From Actinokineospora bangkokensis (lineage in GTDB: Bacteria; Actinomycetota; Actinomycetes; Mycobacteriales; Pseudonocardiaceae): a stretch of 64,000 nt of DNA. Position numbers and translations under genes: made by a program. Shown here in pieces: positions 48,036 to 56,888 of this stretch. Within the stretch, counting starts at the first letter, position 1, and each line of letters starts with the position of its first letter. A model generated the notes under the pieces. That model did no database searches, had not been told where the DNA came from, and was given only the letters and a program-made list of their open reading frames with translations. The stretch is taken from NCBI RefSeq assembly GCF_001940455.1, contig NZ_MKQR01000026.1, forward strand, positions 72,593-136,592, written 5' to 3'.

Positions 48036-49631
48036 GTGGACGAGGGTGAGCCGGTAGCGGCTGGGCCCGCTCGTCCGCCGCGGTGGTCGCGCGTCGGCGG
48101 CGGGCTGGTCAAGGGGCTGGCCGCGGTGGTCTCCACCGCCGTCCTGGCGGGCACCGGCTACGGCTGGTACACCGTCGGTGACCTGGACGCGGGCACCGCG
48201 ACCACCGACGTCTTCGCCGAGACCGAGGCCGAGGACGCCCCGCCGCCGCTCGACGGCGCCGTGGACATCCTGCTCGTCGGCATGGACAGCCGCACCGACG
48301 CCTTCGGCAACCCGCTGCCCAAGGAGGTGCTGGCCATGCTCAACGGCGGCCGGGCCGACGGCGAGCGCAACACCGACACCATGATCCTGGTGCACATCCC
48401 GGTCGACGGCCGCCGCGCGGTCGCCTTCTCCTTCCCCCGCGACTCCTGGGTCGACGTGGGCGAGGGCTTCGGCAAGCACAAGCTCAACTCGGCGTTCGTC
48501 TACGCCTACAACGACGCCCGCAAGACCCTCCAGGCCCAGGGGGTCGCCGAGCCGGAGCTGGAGAAGCAGGCCACCGTCATCGGCCGCAAGAACCTCATCT
48601 CGACCGTCGAGCGGCTGGTGGGCGGGTCGGTGACCATCGACCGCTACGCCGAGGTCAACCTGGCCTCGTTCTACGAGGTCACCAAGGCCATCGGCGGGGT
48701 CGAGGTGTGCCTGAACGCCCCGGTGGACGAGCCGAAGTCGGGGGCGCGGTTCCCGGCGGGCAGGCAGACGATCTCCGGGGCGGCGGCGCTGTCGTTCGTC
48801 CGCCAGCGCTACGACCTGCCCAACGGCGACCTCGACCGGATCGTGCGCCAGCAGGTGTTCCTCGGCGCGCTGGCGAACAAGGTGCTGTCCGCGGACATGC
48901 TGGCCGACCCGACCCAGGTGCGCGGGCTGGTGCAGGCGGTGCAGAAATCGGTGGTGCTGTCCTCGAACTGGAACCTCACCACCTTCGCCGCGCAGATGCA
49001 GGGGCTCAGCAGCGGCAACATCGAGTTCCGCACCATCCCCACCCAGGGCGACGCCAAGATCGGCGGCGCGGACGTGATCAGGGTCGACCCGGCGCAGGTC
49101 GCCGCCTTCGTCAAGGAGCAGATCGAGGAGTTCGACGACGAGGCGACCACCACCGGCGGCGCCCCCACCGGCGAGCGGCCGACCCCCAGCACGACCACCA
49201 CCACGACCGCCCCGCGGTCGCCGCAGGAGGTGACGGTGGACGTGCGCAACGGCTCCACCACCCGCGGCCTGGCCTCCACCGCGCTGAACACCCTGGTCGC
49301 GGCCGGGTACGCGGCCGGTGCGGTGGGCGACGACAGCGTGCGGTCGACGTCGGTGATCGAGTACGCCCCCGGCGACCTGGCCAAGGCGCAGGCGGTGGGC
49401 GCGGCGCTGCGCGGGCGGTTCGACTTCGAGGAGAACCCCGCGCTGGTCAGCGACCGGGTGCGCGTGGTGCTCGGCACCAGCTACGCCCCGGGCAGCACCG
49501 GCGGCGACGACCCGCTGTTCAGCGCCTTGCAGCCGCGGGTGCCGGAGCCCACCCCCACGGCCCCGACGAGCACCACCGGGACGACCCCGCCCACGCGGAT
49601 CGACGCCGGTGGCGTCACCTGCGTGAACTGA
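48036..49631 (+). CDS. LytR-CpsA-Psr (LCP) glycopolymer ligase with LytR_C domain
   Basis: A 531-residue envelope enzyme that transfers undecaprenyl-linked glycopolymers, probably arabinogalactan, to peptidoglycan. A short cytoplasmic N-terminus and one helix (about 28-47) precede the LCP domain (VDILLVGMDSRTD, NTDTMILVHIP, SFPRDSWVD, LSFVRQRYDLPNGDLDRIVRQQ). After a Thr/Pro-rich linker comes a LytR_C domain (EVTVDVRNGSTTRGLA). Cys225 and Cys529, three residues from the end, are probably disulfide-bonded. The GTG at 48036 has GGAGG eight bases upstream; an earlier start at 47982 is less likely. Order matches Rv3267. Confidence 0.93.
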   Translation: MDEGEPVAAGPARPPRWSRVGGGLVKGLAAVVSTAVLAGTGYGWYTVGDLDAGTATTDVFAETEAEDAPPPLDGAVDILLVGMDSRTDAFGNPLPKEVLAMLNGGRADGERNTDTMILVHIPVDGRRAVAFSFPRDSWVDVGEGFGKHKLNSAFVYAYNDARKTLQAQGVAEPELEKQATVIGRKNLISTVERLVGGSVTIDRYAEVNLASFYEVTKAIGGVEVCLNAPVDEPKSGARFPAGRQTISGAAALSFVRQRYDLPNGDLDRIVRQQVFLGALANKVLSADMLADPTQVRGLVQAVQKSVVLSSNWNLTTFAAQMQGLSSGNIEFRTIPTQGDAKIGGADVIRVDPAQVAAFVKEQIEEFDDEATTTGGAPTGERPTPSTTTTTTAPRSPQEVTVDVRNGSTTRGLASTALNTLVAAGYAAGAVGDDSVRSTSVIEYAPGDLAKAQAVGAALRGRFDFEENPALVSDRVRVVLGTSYAPGSTGGDDPLFSALQPRVPEPTPTAPTSTTGTTPPTRIDAGGVTCVN

Positions 49632-49747
49632 GCGCGGCTAACGAGAACCTCCTCTATCACGATCCGTAATCGAGTCCGGCTTTCACCGGCGGACGAGGAC
49701 GGTGCGCTGCCACCCTGGAGGGGCAGGCGCGCGCGGAGGAGGAAGAC

Positions 49748-51379
49748 GTGACGGACCGGCCGACGCCACCCCCGGCGGAGGAGAACCCCGATCCCGCCAC
49801 CCCCCAGGAGCCCCGGCCCAGGGCGGTCGAGGCCGACCCCGCCGAGGACACCCCGGCCGCCGCGACCGACACCGCCCCCGCCGGGACCGCCGAGCCCCAG
49901 GACGAGCCCGCGGCCGAGGACGAGGCCGCCGAGAAGGCGGAGCCCACTGCCGAGGGCGGGCCTGCGGCCCCCGTCGACGCCGAGCCTGCTGCCGCGGCCC
50001 AGGCCGAACCCGCTGCTGACACCACGCCTGCCGCCGCCGAGCCGGAGGTCGGCGCCGAGCCCGACGCCGAGGCGAAGGCCGAGCCCGATCCGGACGCCGA
50101 GCCCACCGCGACGACCGAGCCCACCGCCGGACCAGGTGCCGCGCCCGCCGACGAACCCGCGGCGGAGGTCGTGGAGGCGGCGGGCGCCGCCGGGCCCGCG
50201 CCGCGGCGGCGGGCCTCGGGGTGGTTGATCGCCGGGCGCTCGCTGGTCGCCCTGGTGTCGGCCGCCGTGCTGGCGGCCACCGGGCTGGTGACCGTGCGGG
50301 TCGACGGGTTCCAGGAGAGCGTCACCACCACCGACGCGCTGAGCGAGGCGCAGAACTCGCCGTCCGCCCCGCCCGCCGAGGACGGCGCCGACGACATCCT
50401 GGTGGTGGGCAGCGACACCCGCACCGACCTGCAGGGCCACCCGCTGTCGGCCAGGGTGCTGCGGGAGCTGCGCACCGAGGCCACCGACACGATCAACACC
50501 GACACCCTCATCCTGCTGCGGCTGCCGAAGAACGGCGCCCGCGGCTACGCGGTGTCGATCCCCCGCGACACCTCCGTCGAGGTGCCCGGCCTGGGGGTGG
50601 AGAAGATCAACGGCGCGTTCGGGGTCACCAAGGCGCTGACCGCGCAGCGGCTCGTCGGGTCCGGGGTGGGCGACCGCGCCCGGGTGGAGACCGAGTCCGA
50701 CACCGCGGGGCGCACCGCGCTCATCCAGGCCGTGCAGGGGCTCACCGGGGTGCGCGTCGACCACTACGCCGAGGTCACCCTCTACGGCTTCTACCTGCTC
50801 ACCGAGGCCATCGACGGCGTGGACGTGTGCTTGAAGCGCTCGACCAGCGACCCCGACTCCGGCGCCGACTTCCGGGCCGGGCAGCAGACCGTGCGCGGCG
50901 GGGACGCGGTGTCGTTCGTGCGCCAGCGCAAGGGCCTGCCGCGCGGGGACCTCGACCGCATCGTGCGCCAGCAGACGTTCCTGGCCTCGGCGATGAACAA
51001 GGTGCTCTCCGGCGGCACGCTCACCGACGCGGCCAAGCTGTCCGCGCTGGAGCGGGCGGTGTCGCAGACGGTCGTGATGGACCCGGGCCTGCACTTCCTC
51101 GACCTGGTCAAGCAGGCGCAGGCCATGGCGGCCGGGCAGGTGCAGTTCGCCACGATCCCGGTGACCGGCGTCGGGGCGCGCAACGACAAGGGCCAGAGCG
51201 TCATCACCGTCGACGTGGCCGCGGTGCGCAAGTACATGGCGGACCTGGCCACCGACACGCCCCCGCCCGCTCCCCCGGCGCCCACCGGCGTCCCGGACAA
51301 CCTCACCGGCCGCAAGCTGCTCGACCTGGGCGCCCCGGCCCCCGCCCGCGCGGCGGCCCAGGCCCCCTGCATCGACTAG
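49748..51379 (+). CDS. Second LCP-family protein with long acidic N-terminus
   Basis: A 543-residue paralogue of the preceding gene. The first ~155 residues are Ala/Pro/Glu-rich, acidic and probably disordered in the cytoplasm. One helix lies at about 159-182, then the LCP domain (DDILVVGSDTRTD, NTDTLILLRLP, SIPRDTSVEV, VSFVRQRKGLPRGDLDRIVRQQ). There is no LytR_C domain. Cys361 and Cys541 match the Cys pair of the first LCP protein. GTG start with GGAGG close upstream. Likely also a cell-wall glycopolymer transferase, possibly for a different polymer. Confidence 0.9.
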   Translation: MTDRPTPPPAEENPDPATPQEPRPRAVEADPAEDTPAAATDTAPAGTAEPQDEPAAEDEAAEKAEPTAEGGPAAPVDAEPAAAAQAEPAADTTPAAAEPEVGAEPDAEAKAEPDPDAEPTATTEPTAGPGAAPADEPAAEVVEAAGAAGPAPRRRASGWLIAGRSLVALVSAAVLAATGLVTVRVDGFQESVTTTDALSEAQNSPSAPPAEDGADDILVVGSDTRTDLQGHPLSARVLRELRTEATDTINTDTLILLRLPKNGARGYAVSIPRDTSVEVPGLGVEKINGAFGVTKALTAQRLVGSGVGDRARVETESDTAGRTALIQAVQGLTGVRVDHYAEVTLYGFYLLTEAIDGVDVCLKRSTSDPDSGADFRAGQQTVRGGDAVSFVRQRKGLPRGDLDRIVRQQTFLASAMNKVLSGGTLTDAAKLSALERAVSQTVVMDPGLHFLDLVKQAQAMAAGQVQFATIPVTGVGARNDKGQSVITVDVAAVRKYMADLATDTPPPAPPAPTGVPDNLTGRKLLDLGAPAPARAAAQAPCID

Positions 51380-51388
51380 CTTGGGCGC

Positions 51389-52060
51389 GTGAGCCTCACC
51401 GAGCAGCTGTTGCGCGGCCTCAGCCCCGCCAAGCCCCTCATCACCCACTACGACGACGCGCGCGGCACCCGCATGGAGCTGTCGGTGGCCACGGTGGCGA
51501 ACTGGGCGGCCAAGACGGCGAACTGGCTGGTGGAGGAGCACGACGTCGAGCCGGGCACCGAGGTCGCCGTGCGGATGCCGGGGCACTGGCAGACCGCGGG
51601 CATCCTGCTCGGCGCCTGGTGGGCGGGGGCGCACGTGGTGGCGGACCCGGCAGGCGCGGCGGTGGTGGTCGTGCCGGAGGGCGCCGAGGCCGACGCGCGC
51701 ACGGCGGTGGTCTCGCTGGACCCGATGGGCATGGACCTGCGCGGCAGGCAGGCGGCGGGCACGGACTTCGTCGCGGAGGTGCGGCTGTTCGGCGACGCCT
51801 ACTTCGGCGCGCCCGTCCCGGACGGCACCCCCGCGCTGGCCGGGTTGACCGTGGCGGAGGTGCTGGCGGCGGCGGACGAGCTGCCCGCGGGCGTGCGGGC
51901 GCTGTCCACCGCGGAGTGGACGATCCCGGCCGGGGTCCTGCGGGCCTTCGTCTCGCCGCTGAAGGCGGGCGGTTCCGTGGTGCACGTGTCGAACCCGGAC
52001 GCGGGCGCGCTCGACAAGCACCGGGCCACCGAGCGCACCACGCACGACATCCTGGGCTGA
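51389..52060 (+). CDS. TIGR03089 family protein (Rv3268-like)
   Basis: A 223-residue actinobacterial protein whose sequence resembles the N-terminal part of AMP-forming acyl-CoA ligases (ITHYDDARGTRMELS, VANWAAKTANWLVEE, HWQTAGILLGAWWAGAHVV) but lacks the nucleotide-binding and catalytic C-terminal half. It is therefore probably not an active ligase. Position after the LCP gene matches Rv3268. It starts with GTG nine bases after the second LCP stop and may be co-transcribed. Confidence 0.85.
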   Translation: MSLTEQLLRGLSPAKPLITHYDDARGTRMELSVATVANWAAKTANWLVEEHDVEPGTEVAVRMPGHWQTAGILLGAWWAGAHVVADPAGAAVVVVPEGAEADARTAVVSLDPMGMDLRGRQAAGTDFVAEVRLFGDAYFGAPVPDGTPALAGLTVAEVLAAADELPAGVRALSTAEWTIPAGVLRAFVSPLKAGGSVVHVSNPDAGALDKHRATERTTHDILG

Positions 52061-52134
52061 CCGCCCGGCGAGCCGCGCCCGGCGGCGGGGTCCCCACGGC
52101 CATACTGCCGACCCACCACCGAGAGGACCCCTCG

Positions 52135-52698
52135 ATGCGCAGCGTCACCTACTCGCTGTCCACGTCGCTGGACGGCTTCATCGTCGACCCGTCGGGCGGC
52201 ATCGACTGGTCCACCCCGGACGACGACGTCTTCCGGCTGGCGATGGACGAGGTGCGCGGCGTCGGCGTGCACCTGATGGGGCGGCGGCTCTACGAGACGA
52301 TGCTGTACTGGGAGACCGCCGCGGAGGACCCCGGGCTCGACGGGCTCGACCGCGAGTGGGTGGAGCTGTGGAACCCGCTGCCCAAGGTCGTCTTCTCCAG
52401 CACGCTCACCGAGGTGCGGGGCAACGCCCGGTTGGCCACCGGCGGCGTGGTGGAGGAGGTCGAGCGGCTGCGGGCCGAGCCGGGTGAGGGCGACATCGCC
52501 ATCGGCGGGGCGGAGCTGGCGGCGGCGGTGGCCGAGGCGGGGCTGATCGACGAGTACCGGGTCCGGGTCTACCCCGTGCTCGTCGGGGGTGGTCGCCCGT
52601 ACTTCGCCCAGCACGGCAGGCGGGTCCGGCTCGACCTGCTGGAGAACCGCACCATCGGCCCCCAGGTCGTCTACTACCGCTACCGCGTCGTCCGCTGA
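52135..52698 (+). CDS. Dihydrofolate reductase-like (RibD C-terminal type) protein
   Basis: A 187-residue protein with the DHFR/RibD-C fold: VTYSLSTSLDGFIVDPSGG at the start, HLMGRRLYETM, KVVFSSTL and DIAIGGAELAAAVAEAGLIDEYR followed by YPVLVGGGRPYF. Members of this family are NADPH-binding reductases of mostly unknown substrate, not essential folate enzymes. ATG start with GAGAGG eight bases upstream. Next to a DinB-like gene; joint function not evident. Confidence 0.88.
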   Translation: MRSVTYSLSTSLDGFIVDPSGGIDWSTPDDDVFRLAMDEVRGVGVHLMGRRLYETMLYWETAAEDPGLDGLDREWVELWNPLPKVVFSSTLTEVRGNARLATGGVVEEVERLRAEPGEGDIAIGGAELAAAVAEAGLIDEYRVRVYPVLVGGGRPYFAQHGRRVRLDLLENRTIGPQVVYYRYRVVR

Positions 52699-52805
52699 CC
52701 GGGGTTCACCCGAACTCGTCGCGGTAAGCCGCCGCTTTAGGACCGGAGTTGTCCGCAAGGCCCCCTACTGTCGTCGACAGCGGATCAGCGAGCGAAGGAC
52801 GGACG

Positions 52806-53339
52806 ATGAACCTCATCCAGGAGCGCACCGGCGGCCAGCCCGACAGCCCCCTCACGGGCGAGCGCGGCGACCTGCTCAAGACCCTGCGCCAGCACCGGGG
52901 CTTCCTGCGGTACACCGTGCGCGGCATCACCGACGAGCAGGCCAGGATGCGCACCGGCGGCGCCAGCCAGCTGACCCTGGGCGGGCTGGTCAAGCACGTC
53001 GCGCACACCGAGGCGGGCTGGGCCCGGTTCATGGCGGGCGGCGCGGAGCTGATGGAGAGCGTGCCCGCCGACTGGGAGGGCGAGTTCCAGCTCAAGGCGG
53101 ACGAGACCCTGGCGGGGGTGCTGGCCTTCTACGACGAGGTCGCGGCCCGCACCGACGAGCTGATCGCCACCCTCGACCTCGACGCCGAGCACCCGCTGCC
53201 GGTCGCCCCGTGGTTCGAGGCGGGGGCGTCCTGGTCGGTGCGCCGGGTGGTGCTGCACCTCGTGGCCGAGACCTCGCAGCACTCGGGGCACGCCGACATC
53301 ATCCGCGAGGGGCTCGACGGGCAGAAGACGATGGGGTGA
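52806..53339 (+). CDS. DinB/DUF664-superfamily protein
   Basis: A 177-residue four-helix bundle protein. Probable metal ligands are a His in GGLVKHVAHTEAGW (64 or 67) and two in LVAETSQHSGHADI near the C-terminus, the DinB-type triad. In actinobacteria many of these are mycothiol-dependent S-transferases, so a thiol-transfer role is possible but unproven. ATG at 52806 with AAGGA upstream. Only ten bases separate it from the molybdoenzyme gene. Confidence 0.87.
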   Translation: MNLIQERTGGQPDSPLTGERGDLLKTLRQHRGFLRYTVRGITDEQARMRTGGASQLTLGGLVKHVAHTEAGWARFMAGGAELMESVPADWEGEFQLKADETLAGVLAFYDEVAARTDELIATLDLDAEHPLPVAPWFEAGASWSVRRVVLHLVAETSQHSGHADIIREGLDGQKTMG

Positions 53340-53349
53340 CACTGGGCGG

Positions 53350-55380
53350 ATGGCGTCCACCCGGTTGATCACCTGCAACCTCTGCGAAGCGTGCTGCGGC
53401 CTCCAGGTCGAGGTCGAGCAGGACCGGGTCACCTCGGTCTCCGGTGACCCCCGCGACCCCCTGTCGCGGGGGCACCTGTGCCCGAAGGGCGTGGCGATCG
53501 GCGACGTCCACGCCGACGGCAAGCGCTTGCGCACCCCCGTGCGCAAGACCGCGACCGGCTGGCAGGAGATCGGCTGGGACGCCGCGCTGGACGAGGTGGC
53601 GACCCGGCTCGCCGACGCCCGCGAGCGGCACGGGCGCAACTCCGTGGCCGTCTACCTGGGCAACCCCACCGCGCACAGCCTGGGCGCGCTCACCCACGGC
53701 ACGGCGTTCTTCGGGATGCTGCGCACCCGCAACCGGTACTCCGCCACCAGCGTCGACCAGCTGCCGCACCACCTCGCCGCCTACCTGCTCTACGGCCACC
53801 AGCTGCTGCTGCCCATCCCGGACATCGACCGCACGGACCACTTCCTGCTCGTCGGCGGCAACCCGCTGGTGTCCAACGGCAGCCTGATGACCGTCCCGGA
53901 CTTCGCGAACCGGCGCAAGGAGCTGCGCGCACGCGGCGGGAAGTTCGTCGTGCTCGACCCGCGCCGCACGGAGACGGCGAAGGTGGCCGACGAGCACCAC
54001 TTCGTGCGGCCGGGCACCGACGCGGCGCTGCTGCTCGCCCTGGTGCGCACGGTGCTGCACGAGGGGCTGGCGACCCCGCCGCCGTACGTGGACGGGGTGG
54101 CCGAGCTGACCGAGGCCGTCGCCGGGTTCACCCCCGAGTGGGCGGCGCCGATCACCGGCGTCGACGCGGGCACGATCGAGCGGTTGGCCCGGGAGTTCGC
54201 CACCGCCGAGCGCGCGGTGGCGCACGGCCGCACCGGGGTGTCGATGCAGCGGCACGGCGCGGTGTGCCAGTGGGCGGTGCAGGTGCTCAACGCCATCACC
54301 GGCAACCTGGACCGGCCCGGCGGCGCGCTGGCGACCCGGCCCGCGGTGGACATCCTGAAGATGGTGGGCCCCGGGCACTTCGGCGTGTGGCGCAGCCGGG
54401 TGCGGGGGCTGCCGGAGTTCGCCGGTGAGCTGCCGGTGTCGGTGCTCGCGGAGGAGATCGAGACCCCCGGCGAGGGCCAGGTCAAGGCCGCGGTCGTGCA
54501 CGCGGGCAACCCCGTGCTGTCCACACCGGACGGCAAGCGGCTGGCGAAGGCGTTGGGGCAGCTGGACTTCCTCGTCGCGATCGACATCAAGGTGACCGAG
54601 ACCAGCGAGCACGCGGACATCGTCCTGCCACCGACGACGCTGCTGGAGCGCGACCACTACGACCTGATCTTCCACGCCCTCGCCGTGCGCGACACCGCCC
54701 GCTACAGCCCGCCCGCCATCGCCAAACCCGCCGACGCCCGCCACGACTGGGAGATCTTCCGCGACCTGGGCCTGCGCTACGCCAAGCGGGTCAAGACCCC
54801 GCTGGCCACCAGGCTGCGCCTGCGGCTGCGCCCGACGGTGCTGCTCGACCTGCTGCTGCGCGTCGGCCCGCACAAGCTGACCCTGCGCAAGCTGCGCAAG
54901 AACCCCAGCGGCGTCGACCTCGGCCCGCTCGCGCCGTCGTTCCCGCACCGCCTGCGCACCAAGGACAAGCGCGTGCAGATCGCGCCGGAGATGATGCTCG
55001 ACGCGCTGGCGGCCGTGCGGGACATGACCGCCGAGGACGGGCTGCTGCTCATCGGGCGGCGCCACCTGCGCGCCAACAACTCGTGGATGAACGACGTCGC
55101 CCGCCTGACCCGCGGCCGCCCCCGCCACCACCTGCTCATGCACCCGAAGGACTTGGCGGACAACGGGTTGGTGGACGGCGCGGACGTGCTCGTGCGCTCC
55201 GCGGTGGGCTCGGTGCGGGTGCCGGTCACCGCGTCCGAGGACGTCATGCCGGGCGTGGTCAGCCTGCCCCACGGCTACCGGGGCACCAGCGCCAACGACC
55301 TCACCGACCCCGCGGTGGTCGACGAGGTGTCCGGCAACGCGGTGCTCAACGGCGTACCGGTCCACGTCACGCCGGTCTAG
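53350..55380 (+). CDS. Molybdopterin-dependent oxidoreductase with N-terminal [4Fe-4S] site
   Basis: A 676-residue member of the DMSO-reductase/formate-dehydrogenase superfamily. The cluster Cys are 9, 12, 16 and 44 (CNLCEACC, HLCPKG). Motifs for the bis-MGD cofactor are LLVGGNPLVSNGS, VLDPRRTETAKVADEH, and the C-terminal molydop-binding domain with LMHPKDLADNGLVDGADV. No Tat signal is visible, so it is probably cytoplasmic. No electron-transfer or chaperone subunit is encoded nearby. The residue ligating Mo cannot be assigned with certainty, nor the substrate. Confidence 0.9.
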   Translation: MASTRLITCNLCEACCGLQVEVEQDRVTSVSGDPRDPLSRGHLCPKGVAIGDVHADGKRLRTPVRKTATGWQEIGWDAALDEVATRLADARERHGRNSVAVYLGNPTAHSLGALTHGTAFFGMLRTRNRYSATSVDQLPHHLAAYLLYGHQLLLPIPDIDRTDHFLLVGGNPLVSNGSLMTVPDFANRRKELRARGGKFVVLDPRRTETAKVADEHHFVRPGTDAALLLALVRTVLHEGLATPPPYVDGVAELTEAVAGFTPEWAAPITGVDAGTIERLAREFATAERAVAHGRTGVSMQRHGAVCQWAVQVLNAITGNLDRPGGALATRPAVDILKMVGPGHFGVWRSRVRGLPEFAGELPVSVLAEEIETPGEGQVKAAVVHAGNPVLSTPDGKRLAKALGQLDFLVAIDIKVTETSEHADIVLPPTTLLERDHYDLIFHALAVRDTARYSPPAIAKPADARHDWEIFRDLGLRYAKRVKTPLATRLRLRLRPTVLLDLLLRVGPHKLTLRKLRKNPSGVDLGPLAPSFPHRLRTKDKRVQIAPEMMLDALAAVRDMTAEDGLLLIGRRHLRANNSWMNDVARLTRGRPRHHLLMHPKDLADNGLVDGADVLVRSAVGSVRVPVTASEDVMPGVVSLPHGYRGTSANDLTDPAVVDEVSGNAVLNGVPVHVTPV

Positions 55381-55397
55381 GCGGCGCCCGCCGAACC

Positions 55398-55446
55398 CTC
55401 CCACCGGCACCCGACCGCCGCGTTCACGGCCGGGTGCCCGTGGGAG
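55398..55446. terminator. Bidirectional hairpin between the molybdoenzyme and SDR genes
   Basis: A 20-bp stem with two mismatches (55398-55417 with 55427-55446, left arm CTCCCACCGGCACCCG) and a 9-base loop separates the two convergent stop codons. Confidence 0.75.
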
Positions 55447-55450
55447 CGAG

Positions 55451-56275
55451 TCACTTGCCCCTGGTGAGGGTGCGCTTGGTGCCGCGCAGCACGAGCGGCT
55501 GGTAGAGCGAGCCCAGCAGCCGGGGCAGCGCGTCGAGCAGGTAGGCGTCCGGCCCGACGAGCACCCGGGCCTTGTTCTTCTTGACCCCGCTGAGGATGAC
55601 CTGCGCGGCCTTCTCCGGGCTGGTCATCGCCACCTGGTCGATGGACTTGGCGAAGGCCTTGGCGTCGGCGGGGTTGGACACCCGCCCGTTCTTGGAGATG
55701 TTCGTCTTGATGCCGCCGGGGTGCACGCACGTCACCTCGACCCCGGTGCGCTCGACCACCATCTCCTGCCGGAACGCCTCGGTGAACCCCCGCACGGCGA
55801 ACTTCGCGGCGTTGTAGGCGCTCTGCGTCGGCACCCCGATGAACCCGAACACGCTGGAGGTGTTCACCACGTGCCCGCCCCCGCGCGCGATGAGGTGCGG
55901 CAGGAACGCCCTGGTCCCGTGCACGACCCCCCAGAAGTCGATGTCCATGATCCACTTCAGGTCCTCGTCCGACATCTCCCGGACGCTGCCCTTCATCGCC
56001 ACCCCGGCGTTGTTGAACACCACGTCCACCCCGCCGAAGTCGGCCACCACCTGCTCGGCGTGCGCGTAGATCGCGTCCCGGTCGGCCACGTCCAGCTTGT
56101 AGGCCCGCACCCGGTCCCCGGCACCGGCCTTGTCCACCGTCTCCTTCAGCCCCGCCTCATCGATGTCCGACGCGGCAACCGAGGCCCCCTCCTTGAGCAG
56201 GCCGAACACCAGCTCCCGCCCGATCCCGGACCCCGCGCCGGTCACCACGGCCACCTTGCCAGCGAATGACTTCAC
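55451..56275 (-). CDS. Short-chain dehydrogenase/reductase (SDR)
   Basis: A 274-residue classical SDR. NAD(P) motif VTGAGSGIG at 11-19, DVVFNNAGVA, catalytic Ser in VVNTSSVFG, and YNAAK as the Tyr-Lys pair. Asp at the end of strand 2 (VAASDID) suggests NAD(H) preference. The C-terminal tail is basic and hydrophobic (LGSLYQPLVLRGTKRTLTRG), as in mycobacterial membrane-associated SDRs. The GTG at 56275 has GGAGG five bases upstream; the frame stays open further but without support. Substrate unknown. Confidence 0.88.
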   Translation of the reverse strand: MKSFAGKVAVVTGAGSGIGRELVFGLLKEGASVAASDIDEAGLKETVDKAGAGDRVRAYKLDVADRDAIYAHAEQVVADFGGVDVVFNNAGVAMKGSVREMSDEDLKWIMDIDFWGVVHGTRAFLPHLIARGGGHVVNTSSVFGFIGVPTQSAYNAAKFAVRGFTEAFRQEMVVERTGVEVTCVHPGGIKTNISKNGRVSNPADAKAFAKSIDQVAMTSPEKAAQVILSGVKKNKARVLVGPDAYLLDALPRLLGSLYQPLVLRGTKRTLTRGK

Positions 56276-56653
56276 CGCATCCTCCACGCGAGAGCTGATA
56301 TCTACTCCCGCGTAACTTACTCTTGGTAGGGTCCCCGGGCAACCGCCCCGGCCCGCCGGGATGAGACAGGGCCGTCGCGTCGCAGCCGCCGTGGGCGCAG
56401 CAAAGTTCTGAACGCACCGCGCGCAGCCGATACTGAGCAAGGTTGTCGACCACCTGGCAAGCGACGTCGAGGCGTACGTGCAACGCGGCTCCCGTTCGAG
56501 CAACGCATCGCTACTGGATGTGCGCGTTGTGCGGCGAAACCTGAACCGAACGAGTCTTACAACGGTGTAGTTCAGATCGGATGACGGTTCATGCGGTATG
56601 TATTGTCGGTGGGGTCCGGCACGATGGACCACATGGAGACCGAGGAGGCAGCG
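56276..56653. other. Divergent intergenic region of lower G+C
   Basis: It separates the SDR gene from a two-gene module. On the minus strand TAGATA about 40 bases before the SDR start may be a -10 element. CTGAAC (56541-56546) and GTTCAG (56570-56575) form an inverted repeat upstream of the small ORF, a possible autoregulatory operator. The stretch is visibly richer in A and T than its surroundings. Confidence 0.45.
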
Positions 56654-56866
56654 ATGGCGCACGCGACAGCACACTCCGTCGGCGTGGTCCAGATGACCGA
56701 CGAGCAGGCGTCGGCGATGCTGGACCGGGCAGCCCGCAAGTACATGGGCATCAGTGGTGCCGAGTTCACCCGGAGGGTCGAGTCCGGGGAATGGCAAGAC
56801 CGAGGGTACGACGAGGTCGAGGGGCTTGCTGAGGTGTGGGCGTACTATCTGCCCAACCAAGACTGA
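56654..56866 (+). CDS. Small protein, 70 residues, possible antitoxin-like partner
   Basis: Not a family I can name with certainty. The sequence has VVQMTDEQASAMLDRAARKYMGISGAEFTRR in two parts: a helical TDEQASAMLDRAARKY and MGISGAEFTRRVESGEW, which resembles small bacterial proteins in which a conserved K-Y-hydrophobic segment is followed by xFxxxxxxGE. The ATG at 56654 has GAGGAGG five bases upstream; a longer frame from 56591 lacks such a site. The next gene starts 22 bases later, so they are likely co-transcribed. Confidence 0.65.
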   Translation: MAHATAHSVGVVQMTDEQASAMLDRAARKYMGISGAEFTRRVESGEWQDRGYDEVEGLAEVWAYYLPNQD

Positions 56867-56888
56867 CGACATCGAGGGGGAGCGGGCC

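Noticed and set aside
56754..56888. N-terminal extension of the 187-residue protein overlapping the small ORF
   Set aside because: The ATG at 56889 has a good ribosome site, and the extension is low complexity and overlaps the upstream gene in another frame.
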